From the IMG/VR virus record IMGVR_UViG_3300021438_000034, positions 1-39,136 of that record: a stretch of 39,136 nucleotides of DNA; one strand, given 5' to 3'. The notes under the pieces are model-generated. The model searched no databases. It was not told the origin of the DNA and saw only the letters and a list, made by a program, of their open reading frames with translations. The position numbers were made by a program, and so were the translations under genes. Shown piece after piece: positions 7,041 to 12,849 of this stretch. The number at the start of each line of letters is the position of its first letter. Within the stretch, counting starts at the first letter, position 1. This DNA is from a virus.

Positions 7041-7813
7041 TTTGCCTCTCCCCATGAGTGAATGGTTAATTTTTGGTCTTCGGTTAGCACCGCATTTTTT
7101 GACTCGATAAAAGTAATCAAATCATTGGGTGTCTTTTTCTTTTCAAAAACCAACTTAGACCAAGCGGCGGATTTCTCATTAAATTCGGCTTCGGTGTAAA
7201 TCTTCTTTTCTACCGGCGGTTGAATTGGCGTTTGTGGCTGAGGTTTTGAGTCATTTGGCTCATAGTCTTGCAATTCCTCTGCAATTGGCATACCTCGCAA
7301 TACATCGGGAAACGCATCACGCAAAGCGAAAGCCCTTGCACGCATTTGACGCATTCTTTTTGGGTATTGAGTCCATGGGCCTGTTTTGCTTGCAAGCCCT
7401 GCCTTTTGAGCGTCATCCATTGAAAATGTGCCAATAATCTCAGCGTCTTGCCCCTTGCGTTTAGCACGGCAAGTTGCAGTTTTTCCATCATCTTCTTCAA
7501 TGATGTATTCGCAAAGGCTAGAGCTACGAACCAAGGCAATCACTGAATCACCCCAAAGAGAAGGGCGACCATTAATTACCGCAATGTTTTGCATTGCCTG
7601 CATTGGTTGTAAACCTAGCTCCATGCCCCATTGAACGGCAACCATAATGTTTCCTGCGTTACCAACAAATTCTTTTGGCACTAAATTTGATTTGCTCATC
7701 ATTTCAGAGAATTTCAAAGCTTGCTCAAAATCCTTTGGTGCTAAAGAATATGATTGCTTTTGTTGAGCTACTTGAAGCTCTTGCTTCTGCTCAACAACTT
7801 CGTTTTCACTCAT
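7037..7813 (-). CDS. recT: RecT single-strand annealing protein
   Basis: A 258-aa RecT-family recombinase. The core has the family signature MELGLQPMQAMQNIAVINGR, PSLWGDSVIALV and KRMRQMRARAFALRDAFPDV. It anneals complementary single strands and promotes strand invasion with the neighbouring exonuclease. The C-terminal third (after about 195) is proline-rich and then helical, and is probably a partner-binding tail. The ATG is preceded by GGAGGTTGT. The gene is second in the leftward early operon and shares a 4-bp overlap with the exonuclease. Confidence 0.95.
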   Translation of the reverse strand: MSENEVVEQKQELQVAQQKQSYSLAPKDFEQALKFSEMMSKSNLVPKEFVGNAGNIMVAVQWGMELGLQPMQAMQNIAVINGRPSLWGDSVIALVRSSSLCEYIIEEDDGKTATCRAKRKGQDAEIIGTFSMDDAQKAGLASKTGPWTQYPKRMRQMRARAFALRDAFPDVLRGMPIAEELQDYEPNDSKPQPQTPIQPPVEKKIYTEAEFNEKSAAWSKLVFEKKKTPNDLITFIESKNAVLTEDQKLTIHSWGEAN

Positions 7814-7842
7814 ACAACCTCCATGTATTTTTTATGTACTGC

Positions 7843-7986
7843 TTAAAGTGCATGAACGATCTGAGCCACAACCAAAATCGCTATGCTTACTACTAAAAAC
7901 CTGCCAAACCAAATATCTGATTTAGCGTGCTTACTGCCTTGACAAAACAAAAGCCGTTGCTCGGGTGTGACGTAATCGTTTTTCAT
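7843..7986 (-). CDS. 47-aa single-span membrane protein, first gene of the left operon
   Basis: A small ORF (MKNDYVTPEQRLLFCQGSKH, then AKSDIWFGRFLVVSIAILVV ending AQIVHAL). It has a perfect AAGGAG seven to eight bases before the ATG, and the next gene (recT) starts 29 bp downstream. The C-terminal 20 residues form one transmembrane helix with Arg29 at its border. The strong translation signal and first position after the early promoter argue that it is real. Small early membrane proteins may affect host division, membrane potential or superinfection, but its role is unknown. Confidence 0.75.
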   Translation of the reverse strand: MKNDYVTPEQRLLFCQGSKHAKSDIWFGRFLVVSIAILVVAQIVHAL

Positions 7987-8242
7987 TGCAACTTCTCCTT
8001 ATTAGGGTGGAGTTGATTGGGCTTGGCTTGCCAAGGGCTATCGGTGTGATGGCCTCGCCTTGTTACCATCGCCTTACCCAATCAATTCCATTGCTTTAAT
8101 GCCTTACTGCACCTACTAAGCTCGCTCCTTACTTGTGGCCTAGGCCGTATTTCGGAAGCTCACAGCACCATGAGTCTTTGGTTTGCTCCCCATTTGCTTC
8201 GGCTCACACTCGTCATTTGGGGGCTGTGTTGCTATGTAATGA
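7987..8242 (-). promoter_or_regulatory. About 250-nt structured untranslated leader of the left operon
   Basis: No gene is seen between the left promoter and the 47-aa gene. On the minus strand the leader folds at several points. The clearest element (8013-8085) is closed by a 9-bp perfect stem, TTGATTGGG / CCCAATCAA, with inner hairpins CTTGGC-TTG-CCAAG and GATGG/CCATC. It is followed by CCACCCTAATAAGGAG, echoing the 3' flank of segments A and B. A long folded leader right after an early phage promoter could be an antitermination or attenuation element; that is inference. Confidence 0.5.
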
Positions 8243-8271
8243 AATATAAGGCATTGCCTAACAAATGTCAA
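8243..8271 (-). promoter_or_regulatory. Left early promoter (PL)
   Basis: On the minus strand: TTGACA (8271-8266), a 17-bp spacer, TATATT (8248-8243). This is close to the sigma-70 consensus at optimal spacing. The spacer contains the operator palindrome AGGCATTGCCT directly abutting the -10 box, and a second operator lies immediately upstream of the -35 box, so repressor binding would exclude RNA polymerase. The right promoter has the same architecture. Confidence 0.88.
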
Positions 8272-8306
8272 TAGGCAATGCCTAATTATTTTCTTAGGTA
8301 ATAGCT
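8249..8306. promoter_or_regulatory. Left operators (three sites)
   Basis: Two palindromes, AGGCATTGCCT at 8249-8259 and AGGCAATGCCT at 8273-8283, are 24 bp apart and bracket the -35 box of the left promoter. A weaker relative, AGGTAATAGCT at 8296-8306, follows 23 bp further (8 of 11 positions). Spacing of just over two helical turns would put dimers on one face of the DNA. The same palindrome recurs around the right promoter, which ties both sets to one repressor. Confidence 0.8.
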
Positions 8307-8341
8307 AATGGTTTTCCCTATATAAAATAAATTTAGGCAAT

Positions 8342-8370
8342 AAAAAAACCCGCTCAAGGCGGGCTTTATT
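8342..8370 (-). terminator. Intrinsic terminator after the TM2 gene
   Basis: On the minus strand AAAGCCCGC, loop CTTGA, GCGGG and then TTTTTTT form a classical Rho-independent terminator, 14 bp past the stop of the TM2-domain gene. It would stop lysogenic transcription before it enters the left promoter and operators. Confidence 0.88.
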
Positions 8371-8383
8371 AAGGAGAGTAGGG

Positions 8384-8743
8384 CTATTGGGGTTGTAAAA
8401 CAGTGCCGCAATAGCGACATTTTTTAGCGTCTTTGAATATAAATTCCCTGCATTCGGGGCATCGAACGTGAGTATCAGGCGAAATAGCGACTGAAACAGC
8501 ACTTAGATTGGCGTTGTATTTTTTGTTAAAAGCTTCCTGAGACCCCAATAAAAGCATGATTCCTTCTATAAAACCAATCATTGCAGGTATAAATGTCCAG
8601 CAACAAACCAAGTAGAGGACACCCATCCCAGATTTTCCAAGATAGAACTTATGAGCACCAACGCCGCCCAAAAAAATAGCTAAAAGACCTGCGGTGGTTT
8701 TGCTTTTTTGACCTTTTGTTACAAATTGAGGTGATTGATTCAT
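8384..8743 (-). CDS. TM2-domain membrane protein with C-terminal zinc ribbon
   Basis: A 119-aa protein. Residues 12-70 are a TM2 domain: basic GQKSKTTAGLLAIFLGGVGA, then HKFYLGKSGMGVLYLV and a second hydrophobic helix with the typical acidic residue (GFIEG). Residues 95-112 hold CPEC...CRYC, a four-cysteine zinc ribbon. It lies between repressor and left promoter on the repressor strand and has its own terminator, the position occupied in other phages by rex-like lysogenic conversion or exclusion genes. Expression in the lysogen is therefore likely, and a role in superinfection exclusion or host fitness is a fair hypothesis. Confidence 0.85.
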   Translation of the reverse strand: MNQSPQFVTKGQKSKTTAGLLAIFLGGVGAHKFYLGKSGMGVLYLVCCWTFIPAMIGFIEGIMLLLGSQEAFNKKYNANLSAVSVAISPDTHVRCPECREFIFKDAKKCRYCGTVLQPQ

Positions 8744-8878
8744 GGTTAATTTGCCATTTGTTATAAAAAATCGGTGTTTAATCTATACAGGTTATGGATT
8801 TTAGTATTACATTATTCGCTGAAACGGAATAGCGGCAAAGGAAAAAATAGTATTTCTGCCTTTTGGGTGGCAATCCTC

Positions 8879-9271
8879 TTAGATCGCCGCCTTTTTGGTC
8901 TTGGTGGAAATGGATAGATTTTGCATATTTTTTTGTTCACTTACTTTTCCCTGAACATACCCAATAATTTCAATTTTTTGACGCTCAGTTTTTAGTTTGT
9001 TAAAAGAATTTAGCAAATCAATATCCAATTGATCTAATTTATTAGTTATTGGTCTTGATTCATTATTGTCAAGCCCCCAATGACTTAAAGGTGTTTTTAC
9101 ACACCAATTTTTTAAAACTTCAAAGTTTTCTTTGCTAATACGACCAGTTTGAATCCACCCAGTAATTGAAGGGGGTTTCAAATTAAATTTTCTAGCCGCT
9201 TCCGCTTGAGAAAAATTATTTTGCTCAAGAGCCGCTTTTATTGCCAATCCAAGTTCTTTATTTTTAAGCAT
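8879..9271 (-). CDS. Prophage repressor, HTH protein without protease domain
   Basis: A 130-aa protein with an N-terminal helix-turn-helix: KAALEQNNFSQAEAARKFNL and KPPSITGWIQTGRI (about 11-45), the XRE/Cro-CI layout. The remaining 75 residues are helical (LDQLDIDLLNSFNKLKTERQ) and probably oligomerise. No S24 self-cleavage domain is present, so RecA-driven autocleavage cannot be the induction route. The start codon lies inside an operator-like palindrome (9266-9276), which suggests autoregulation. Position, orientation and operators identify it as the lysogeny repressor; it binds in the same region as the divergent Cro-like protein. Confidence 0.8.
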   Translation of the reverse strand: MLKNKELGLAIKAALEQNNFSQAEAARKFNLKPPSITGWIQTGRISKENFEVLKNWCVKTPLSHWGLDNNESRPITNKLDQLDIDLLNSFNKLKTERQKIEIIGYVQGKVSEQKNMQNLSISTKTKKAAI

Positions 9272-9333
9272 TGCCTAATTCTCTAGGTCGATAATGCTGT
9301 TAGGCAATGCTTGACAAATATAAGGCAATGCCT
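9266..9333. promoter_or_regulatory. Right operators (three sites)
   Basis: Three copies of the palindrome lie between the divergent genes: AAGCATTGCCT at 9266-9276 over the repressor start codon, AGGCAATGCTT at 9302-9312 touching the -35 box, and the perfect AGGCAATGCCT at 9323-9333 inside the promoter spacer. The two imperfect ones each differ at one position, so graded affinities are likely, as in other lysis-lysogeny switches. Confidence 0.82.
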
Positions 9334-9339
9334 TATATT
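9311..9339 (+). promoter_or_regulatory. Right early promoter (PR)
   Basis: TTGACA (9311-9316), exactly 17 bp, TATATT (9334-9339). The perfect operator fills the 3' part of the spacer and abuts the -10 box. The expected transcription start, about 7 nt after the -10 box, coincides with the A of the ATG at 9346. Confidence 0.9.
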
Positions 9340-9345
9340 CACCCC

Positions 9346-9579
9346 ATGAATAAATTTGTGATCCTAGCGAGCGAAATTTTAGGCGGTCAGTCTTCATTAG
9401 CCAAATTACTTGGGGTTACTCCTCCAACTGTAAACCAGTGGGCTAAAGGGGACAGACCTATACCGGTAGATAAATGTTGGCCTATAGAACAAGCAACCGA
9501 AGGAAAGGTAAGTCGTAAAGATTTACGTCCCGATGATTGGCAACGTATTTGGCCTGAATTGGTCAAAGAAAGCGTTTGA
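9346..9579 (+). CDS. Cro/YdaS-like DNA-binding protein, likely leaderless mRNA
   Basis: A 77-aa protein, MNKFVILASEILGGQSSLAK with LLGVTPPTVNQWAKGDRPIP, the YdaS/Cro-type HTH that many phages use opposite the repressor. The tail KDLRPDDWQRIWPEL is typical of this group. The frame is also open from 9307, but that ATG is inside the promoter. Start 9346 falls at the predicted +1 and has no ribosome binding site (TTCACCCC precedes it), so the message should be leaderless. It probably shuts off repressor synthesis and moderates early transcription in lytic growth. Confidence 0.85.
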   Translation: MNKFVILASEILGGQSSLAKLLGVTPPTVNQWAKGDRPIPVDKCWPIEQATEGKVSRKDLRPDDWQRIWPELVKESV

Positions 9580-9594
9580 TTTATGAATTTTTTC

Positions 9595-9626
9595 ATGGGT
9601 GAAGTGTATTTTTTTGCCCATTTTTT
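9595..9626 (+). terminator. Possible early terminator after the Cro-like gene
   Basis: ATGGG (9595-9599) can pair with CCCAT (9617-9621) around a T-rich loop, followed by TTTTT. The stem is short and the loop long, so termination would be partial. It lies in the 88-bp gap before the next gene, where lambdoid phages keep tR1. Confidence 0.35.
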
Positions 9627-9667
9627 GTCTTTACGAATTCTTACGATAACCACGGAAGGGATGAACC

Positions 9668-10051
9668 TTGCAATCTGACCTACCTTTTTTTGAAAGCCCC
9701 GAAGACGCTTTAAGAGCGGCAATTCAAGCTTTGGGCGGCACTAAAAAAGTGGGAAGTCTTCTATGGCCTGATAAGACCATTGAGAACGCTTCCCGTCTTT
9801 TGCATGATTGCATCAACCCCAATCGTCCTGAGAAGTTAGACATATCTCAAGTGCTTTTTATCTTCAAGTCAGCCAAAGAGATTGGATGTCATTCGCCTTT
9901 TGTTTGGTTTGCCTGTGAATGTGGTTTTGATGCCTTTCCAATCAATAACGAGGAGCTAGCCGATCGCTTGACGGATGTGATTGAGCACTCCACTCAAACG
10001 CTTGCTAAAGCCTTAGATCAACTATCCAAAATCAAGGGGATGAAGAAATGA
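9668..10051 (+). CDS. Conserved phage regulatory-type protein
   Basis: A 127-aa protein: SPEDALRAAIQALGGTKKVG, then LLWPDKTIENASRLLHDCIN and PNRPEKLDISQVLFIFKSAK. The arrangement of helices and 'PE.L....V..I...A...G' is that of a family found directly downstream of cro in beta-proteobacterial prophages and often listed as a CII-like or replication regulator. Its action is not demonstrated. Translation probably begins at TTG 9668, about ten bases after GGAAGGGATG. It overlaps the next gene by ATGA. Confidence 0.6.
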   Translation: MQSDLPFFESPEDALRAAIQALGGTKKVGSLLWPDKTIENASRLLHDCINPNRPEKLDISQVLFIFKSAKEIGCHSPFVWFACECGFDAFPINNEELADRLTDVIEHSTQTLAKALDQLSKIKGMKK

Positions 10052-10341
10052 GAACCCAAGTTAGAGATACGAGTCGAGTCACCTATCAATCGATGAAAGA
10101 CACGGGGCAGGTAGGTGCTCAAGCCTGTTTCATTTTGTCAAGAATGAGTTCTTCACGAGATTATTCCTTGCAAGAAATATCCAAGATTACGGGATTGCCA
10201 ATTAATGCCGTTTCAGGTCGTTGCAATGATCTAAAAAAAGCAGGTCTATTAATTGAGGCTAATAAAAGACCCTGCTCGATCACAGGCAGAACCGTCCACC
10301 CCGTAGCCTTGCCTAAGGGTCAAGGCGAGTTGTTTCAGTAA
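10048..10341 (+). CDS. Small winged-helix DNA-binding protein
   Basis: A 97-aa product in which YSLQEISKITGLPINAVSGR is followed by CNDLKKAGLLIEANKRPCSI: a helix-turn-helix, recognition helix and wing. The final TGRTVHPVALPKGQGE matches small phage wHTH proteins that carry the phrase 'VTGR'. It probably regulates early genes or assists replication initiation. It starts with an ATGA overlap on the previous gene. Confidence 0.65.
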   Translation: MRTQVRDTSRVTYQSMKDTGQVGAQACFILSRMSSSRDYSLQEISKITGLPINAVSGRCNDLKKAGLLIEANKRPCSITGRTVHPVALPKGQGELFQ

Positions 10342-10351
10342 GTTTGTGCGA

Positions 10352-10441
10352 ATGGCTAGGGTAATTCCCGAAAAGGCGGCTCACCACCGTCCTGCCACTT
10401 CGTCTTCATTTTTGGTGATTACTTTTGGTGAAAGTAACTGA
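10352..10441 (+). CDS. Possible 29-aa peptide coupled to the replication gene
   Basis: A 30-codon frame (MARVIPEKAAHHRPATSSSF, then LVITFGESN) fills the gap between two genes. Its TGA shares one base with the ATG at 10441 (TGATG). There is no convincing ribosome binding site, and its end contains the GGTGAAAG that serves the next gene. It may be only a translated spacer. Confidence 0.25.
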   Translation: MARVIPEKAAHHRPATSSSFLVITFGESN

Positions 10442-11262
10442 TGCACTACTACCAATTCAATATTAAAGACTGGCACTTGCATACAAGCCATCTTGACCTC
10501 GAAGAAGAGGCAATCTACTTTAGATTGATTAATTTTTACTACGATACAGAGTCTCCAATACCCAAAGAAACCCAGTCGGTTTTCCGTAGGTTAAGGTTGG
10601 GTTCTATCGAAAAAGCCAATGCAATTTTGAAAGAATTTTTTACGCTAACAAAAAAAGGTTGGGTAAGTCGTCGTTGTGAAGAAGAAATTAAAAATTATCA
10701 AAAATTTTTAGAAAAGCAAAAACTCAATGGTAAAAAAGGCGGGAGACCAAGTAAATATAACGGTGTAGAGCAAAACCCAAAAATAACCAGTGGGTTTATT
10801 TTGGATAACCCAAATGAAACCCAAGACAAACCCAAAAAAAGCCTAACCAATACCCATAAACCAATACCCAATACCCATAAACCAATAATAAAAACTATTA
10901 CGCCTAGCGGCGTTAGTGATTCTGTTTTTCAAGATTTTTTAAAGTTACGAAAATCTTTAAAAGCACCCGTTACCGAAACAGCTTTGAAGGGCATTGAGCG
11001 TGAAGCCTTAAAAGCCAAGATCAGCCTTGAGGAAGCCTTAAGCCTGTGCTGTGCAAGAGGTTGGCGAGGATTTAAAGCCGAATGGGTTACGGCAGATATT
11101 TCCAAGGGGGGTGGGCTGAAAGACGACAAATCTTGGATGTTTACCAATGAAGGTATTGATACGAAAGCTAAGGAGTTGGGGATCACTCCAACGGGCTATG
11201 ACAGCTATCAAACCTTGAAAGACAAGTGCATCAAGAAGATTGCGGAAAGGATGGTAGCTTGA
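10441..11262 (+). CDS. DUF1376 replication-type protein
   Basis: A 273-aa protein. The N-terminal ~85 residues, MHYYQFNIKDWHLHTSHLDL and EEEAIYFRLINFYYDTESPI, are a DUF1376 domain, a winged-helix-like module found in phage primosome or origin-binding proteins. A charged linker follows with a short repeat (NTHKPIPNTHKPI, encoded by an imperfect tandem DNA repeat near 10850-10890). The C-terminal part (about 165-273) is helical with a 'RGWRGFKAEWV' phrase typical of helicase-loader-like replication proteins. It probably directs the host helicase to the phage origin. GGTGAAAG precedes the ATG. Confidence 0.75.
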   Translation: MHYYQFNIKDWHLHTSHLDLEEEAIYFRLINFYYDTESPIPKETQSVFRRLRLGSIEKANAILKEFFTLTKKGWVSRRCEEEIKNYQKFLEKQKLNGKKGGRPSKYNGVEQNPKITSGFILDNPNETQDKPKKSLTNTHKPIPNTHKPIIKTITPSGVSDSVFQDFLKLRKSLKAPVTETALKGIEREALKAKISLEEALSLCCARGWRGFKAEWVTADISKGGGLKDDKSWMFTNEGIDTKAKELGITPTGYDSYQTLKDKCIKKIAERMVA

Positions 11263-11504
11263 TATGCGAGTCCTGTGCGAAGCTAGGTGTGAAGAAGGCC
11301 TCCCAATCCCGTTCTTCGGGTATCTATGTCTCGGGGTGTCTCCCTTGTGCAATTCGACTGGTCAAATCTGCGAGACCATCTCGTCTTCATCAAGAAGTTA
11401 TGTTGGCGGCAATTGCGAAGGGAAAAAATCCACCGAGCAGGGAACAAATTTTAGCGGGCCTCAAGGAGAGCGAAAGTGAAAGCAATTCTCCTCAAAACTC
11501 CTAA
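11259..11504 (+). CDS. Small CxxC protein
   Basis: The probable start is TTG 11259, which overlaps the previous stop as TTGA and follows AAAGGATGG; this yields 81 aa. The sequence has CESC near the start and GCLPCAIRLVKSARPSRLHQ after it, giving two CxxC pairs about 23 residues apart, consistent with a zinc knuckle. Similar small proteins with 'CLPCA.RLV..ARP' occur in phage replication clusters. The serine/glutamate-rich tail overlaps the start of the DUF1367 gene. Confidence 0.55.
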   Translation: MICESCAKLGVKKASQSRSSGIYVSGCLPCAIRLVKSARPSRLHQEVMLAAIAKGKNPPSREQILAGLKESESESNSPQNS

Positions 11505-11931
11505 AGGATTGATTGGCTCAACGCCTGATGATCATACCGCATGGACAAAGTTTCGCCGTCGTTTAGAAACGATGAAGCCGGGAACGTGGTTGCGTTGCGA
11601 GTGGTCCACCCCAAGAAACGGGCGACATCATCGAAAACTCATGGCACTTTTAAATCTTATTTCTGAAAATTCAGAAACCTATGACACGGTGGATAAAGCG
11701 TTAATTGCCGTGAAATTGGTCACGGGGCATTTTGAACCTTGCATTCATCCCGAAACAGGCGAATTAATTCAAATTCCAAAATCCATTAGCTATGAATCAA
11801 TGGGGCAAGAAGAGTTTGAAATTTTTTATGAAAACGCCATAGATGGGGTTTTAAACCATATCCTTCCGCAAATGAATCGAGAAACAGCCGATCACTTGAT
11901 GGAAATGATTATTCAAGGATGGGTTCAATGA
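11476..11931 (+). CDS. DUF1367 protein
   Basis: A 151-aa protein beginning MKAILLKTPKGLIGSTPDDH and containing KLMALLNLISENSETYDTVD, then SYESMGQEEFEIFYENAIDG. This is the DUF1367 pattern (relatives of lambda NinB-region proteins), found beside RusA-type resolvases in phage recombination clusters. The start is GTG 11476 with AAGGAGAGC a few bases upstream; the frame overlaps the previous gene. A role in recombination or DNA processing is inferred from context. Confidence 0.75.
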   Translation: MKAILLKTPKGLIGSTPDDHTAWTKFRRRLETMKPGTWLRCEWSTPRNGRHHRKLMALLNLISENSETYDTVDKALIAVKLVTGHFEPCIHPETGELIQIPKSISYESMGQEEFEIFYENAIDGVLNHILPQMNRETADHLMEMIIQGWVQ

Positions 11932-12842
11932 CATGGTTGATCAGCGAAGCCTTAATGAACTCGCCCTCTTTGCTGGAGCGGGGGGGGGGTATTCTTGCAA
12001 GCCATCTCCTTGGATGGAGAACAATCTGTGCTGTTGAATGGGAAGCCTATCCAGCAAGCGTATTGCTCGCCCGACAAAATGACGGCTTTCTCCCGCCTTT
12101 CCCGATTTGGGATGATGTTCAAACCTTTGATGGAAAACCATGGCGAGGAATTGTTGATGTCATTTCGGGCGGCTTTCCTTGTCAAGACATTAGTGCCGCA
12201 GGAAAAGGAGCGGGAATTACAGGGGAACGATCAGGAATGTGGAAACACATGGCGAGAATTATTGGCGAAGTTAGACCCCAATACGTTTTTGTGGAAAACA
12301 GCCCAATGCTCACTTCTAGAGGACTCGGAACAGTCCTTGGAGATTTGGCCTCGATGGGGTTCGATGCGGAATGGGGCGTGTTATCGGCAAACAATGTTGG
12401 AGCACCGCACCTCAGAGAGCGTATATGGATTCTTGCTTCCGACACCCGTTTCAAGCGATGCGACAACGGGCTCGATCATAGGGAAAAACGACAAGTTTTA
12501 TACGACATCGACAGGGATGCCAAGAAAAGTAAATCAACAAGGCAAAGACGGATCAGTGGGATTGGCAAGATTGGTGAAGATGTGGCCAACACCACAATCG
12601 AACGATGCAAAAAATTCAGTAATTCGACATCGAGCCAAGAGCAAGCAAATTATGCTTGGTGGAGCAGTAGCCATGGAAAGCCCAAAACTGATTGGTGGGA
12701 ATCTGAACCCGAAGTGGGTCGAATGGCTGATGGGGTGGCCTCTAGGGTGGACAGACTTAAAGCCATTGGCAATGGACAAGTGCCATTGTGTGCCGCAACC
12801 GCCTTTAAATTGCTCAAAGAGCGATTGCACGGAGCAGGCTAA
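11919..12842 (+). CDS. DNA cytosine-5 methyltransferase, N-terminus out of frame at a G10 tract
   Basis: Downstream of 11990 the frame has all late C5-MTase motifs: SGGFPCQDIS with the catalytic Cys (motif IV), FVENSPML (VI), GAPHLRERIWIL (VIII) and KAIGNGQVP (X). The expected motif I, LFAGAGGGIL, is split. MVDQRSLNELALFAGAGGG is encoded from ATG 11933 in another frame, which after ten Gs ends at 12037. Removing one G joins the two as FAGAGGGILASHLLGW exactly. The present frame from ATG 11919 bypasses motif I (NSPSLLERGGGIL) and should not bind SAM well. The enzyme is therefore off, phase-variable or affected by an indel error. It probably protects phage DNA from host restriction. Confidence 0.85.
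   Translation: MGSMTWLISEALMNSPSLLERGGGILASHLLGWRTICAVEWEAYPASVLLARQNDGFLPPFPIWDDVQTFDGKPWRGIVDVISGGFPCQDISAAGKGAGITGERSGMWKHMARIIGEVRPQYVFVENSPMLTSRGLGTVLGDLASMGFDAEWGVLSANNVGAPHLRERIWILASDTRFKRCDNGLDHREKRQVLYDIDRDAKKSKSTRQRRISGIGKIGEDVANTTIERCKKFSNSTSSQEQANYAWWSSSHGKPKTDWWESEPEVGRMADGVASRVDRLKAIGNGQVPLCAATAFKLLKERLHGAG
11980..11989 (+). repeat. G10 homopolymer, candidate phase-variation switch
   Basis: Ten consecutive Gs sit exactly where motif I glycine codons of the methyltransferase should be. Nine Gs give a full-length enzyme, ten give a 34-residue stub, and eight or eleven enter the long alternative frame that runs to 12849. Slipped-strand changes of one unit would switch among three products. 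Confidence 0.75.
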
Positions 12843-12849
12843 TGACTAA
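11995..12849 (+). CDS. Long alternative-frame protein overlapping the methyltransferase
   Basis: A 284-codon frame without stops covers nearly the whole methyltransferase gene on the same strand. Parts of it resemble phage proteins in their own right: LDPNTFLWKTAQCSLLED, then FLLPTPVSSDATTG, then LNPKWVEWLMGWPLGWTDLK near the end. The last phrase is one I associate with small phage proteins found next to or overlapping dcm-like genes. It has no good start (TTG 11995 only), so it may be reached by slippage at the G10 tract. It may be a second coding layer or a shadow constrained by the first; I cannot decide without comparative data. Confidence 0.45.
   Translation: MQAISLDGEQSVLLNGKPIQQAYCSPDKMTAFSRLSRFGMMFKPLMENHGEELLMSFRAAFLVKTLVPQEKERELQGNDQECGNTWRELLAKLDPNTFLWKTAQCSLLEDSEQSLEIWPRWGSMRNGACYRQTMLEHRTSESVYGFLLPTPVSSDATTGSIIGKNDKFYTTSTGMPRKVNQQGKDGSVGLARLVKMWPTPQSNDAKNSVIRHRAKSKQIMLGGAVAMESPKLIGGNLNPKWVEWLMGWPLGWTDLKPLAMDKCHCVPQPPLNCSKSDCTEQAND

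Noticed and set aside
9307-9345. Cro-like gene starting at ATG 9307
   Set aside because: This ATG overlaps an operator and the -35 box of the promoter that should transcribe the gene, so it cannot be in the message.
10851-10890. Tandem repeat in the DUF1376 gene as an iteron origin
   Set aside because: It has only about two imperfect units coding NTHKPIP, in frame in a linker; too few and too protein-like to call an origin.
11919-11990. Frame from ATG 11919 as the authentic N-terminus of the methyltransferase
   Set aside because: It skips motif I (SPSLLERGGG in place of FAGAGGG), and 11919 lies inside the DUF1367 gene. The ATG at 11933 gives the canonical motif I in the neighbouring frame.
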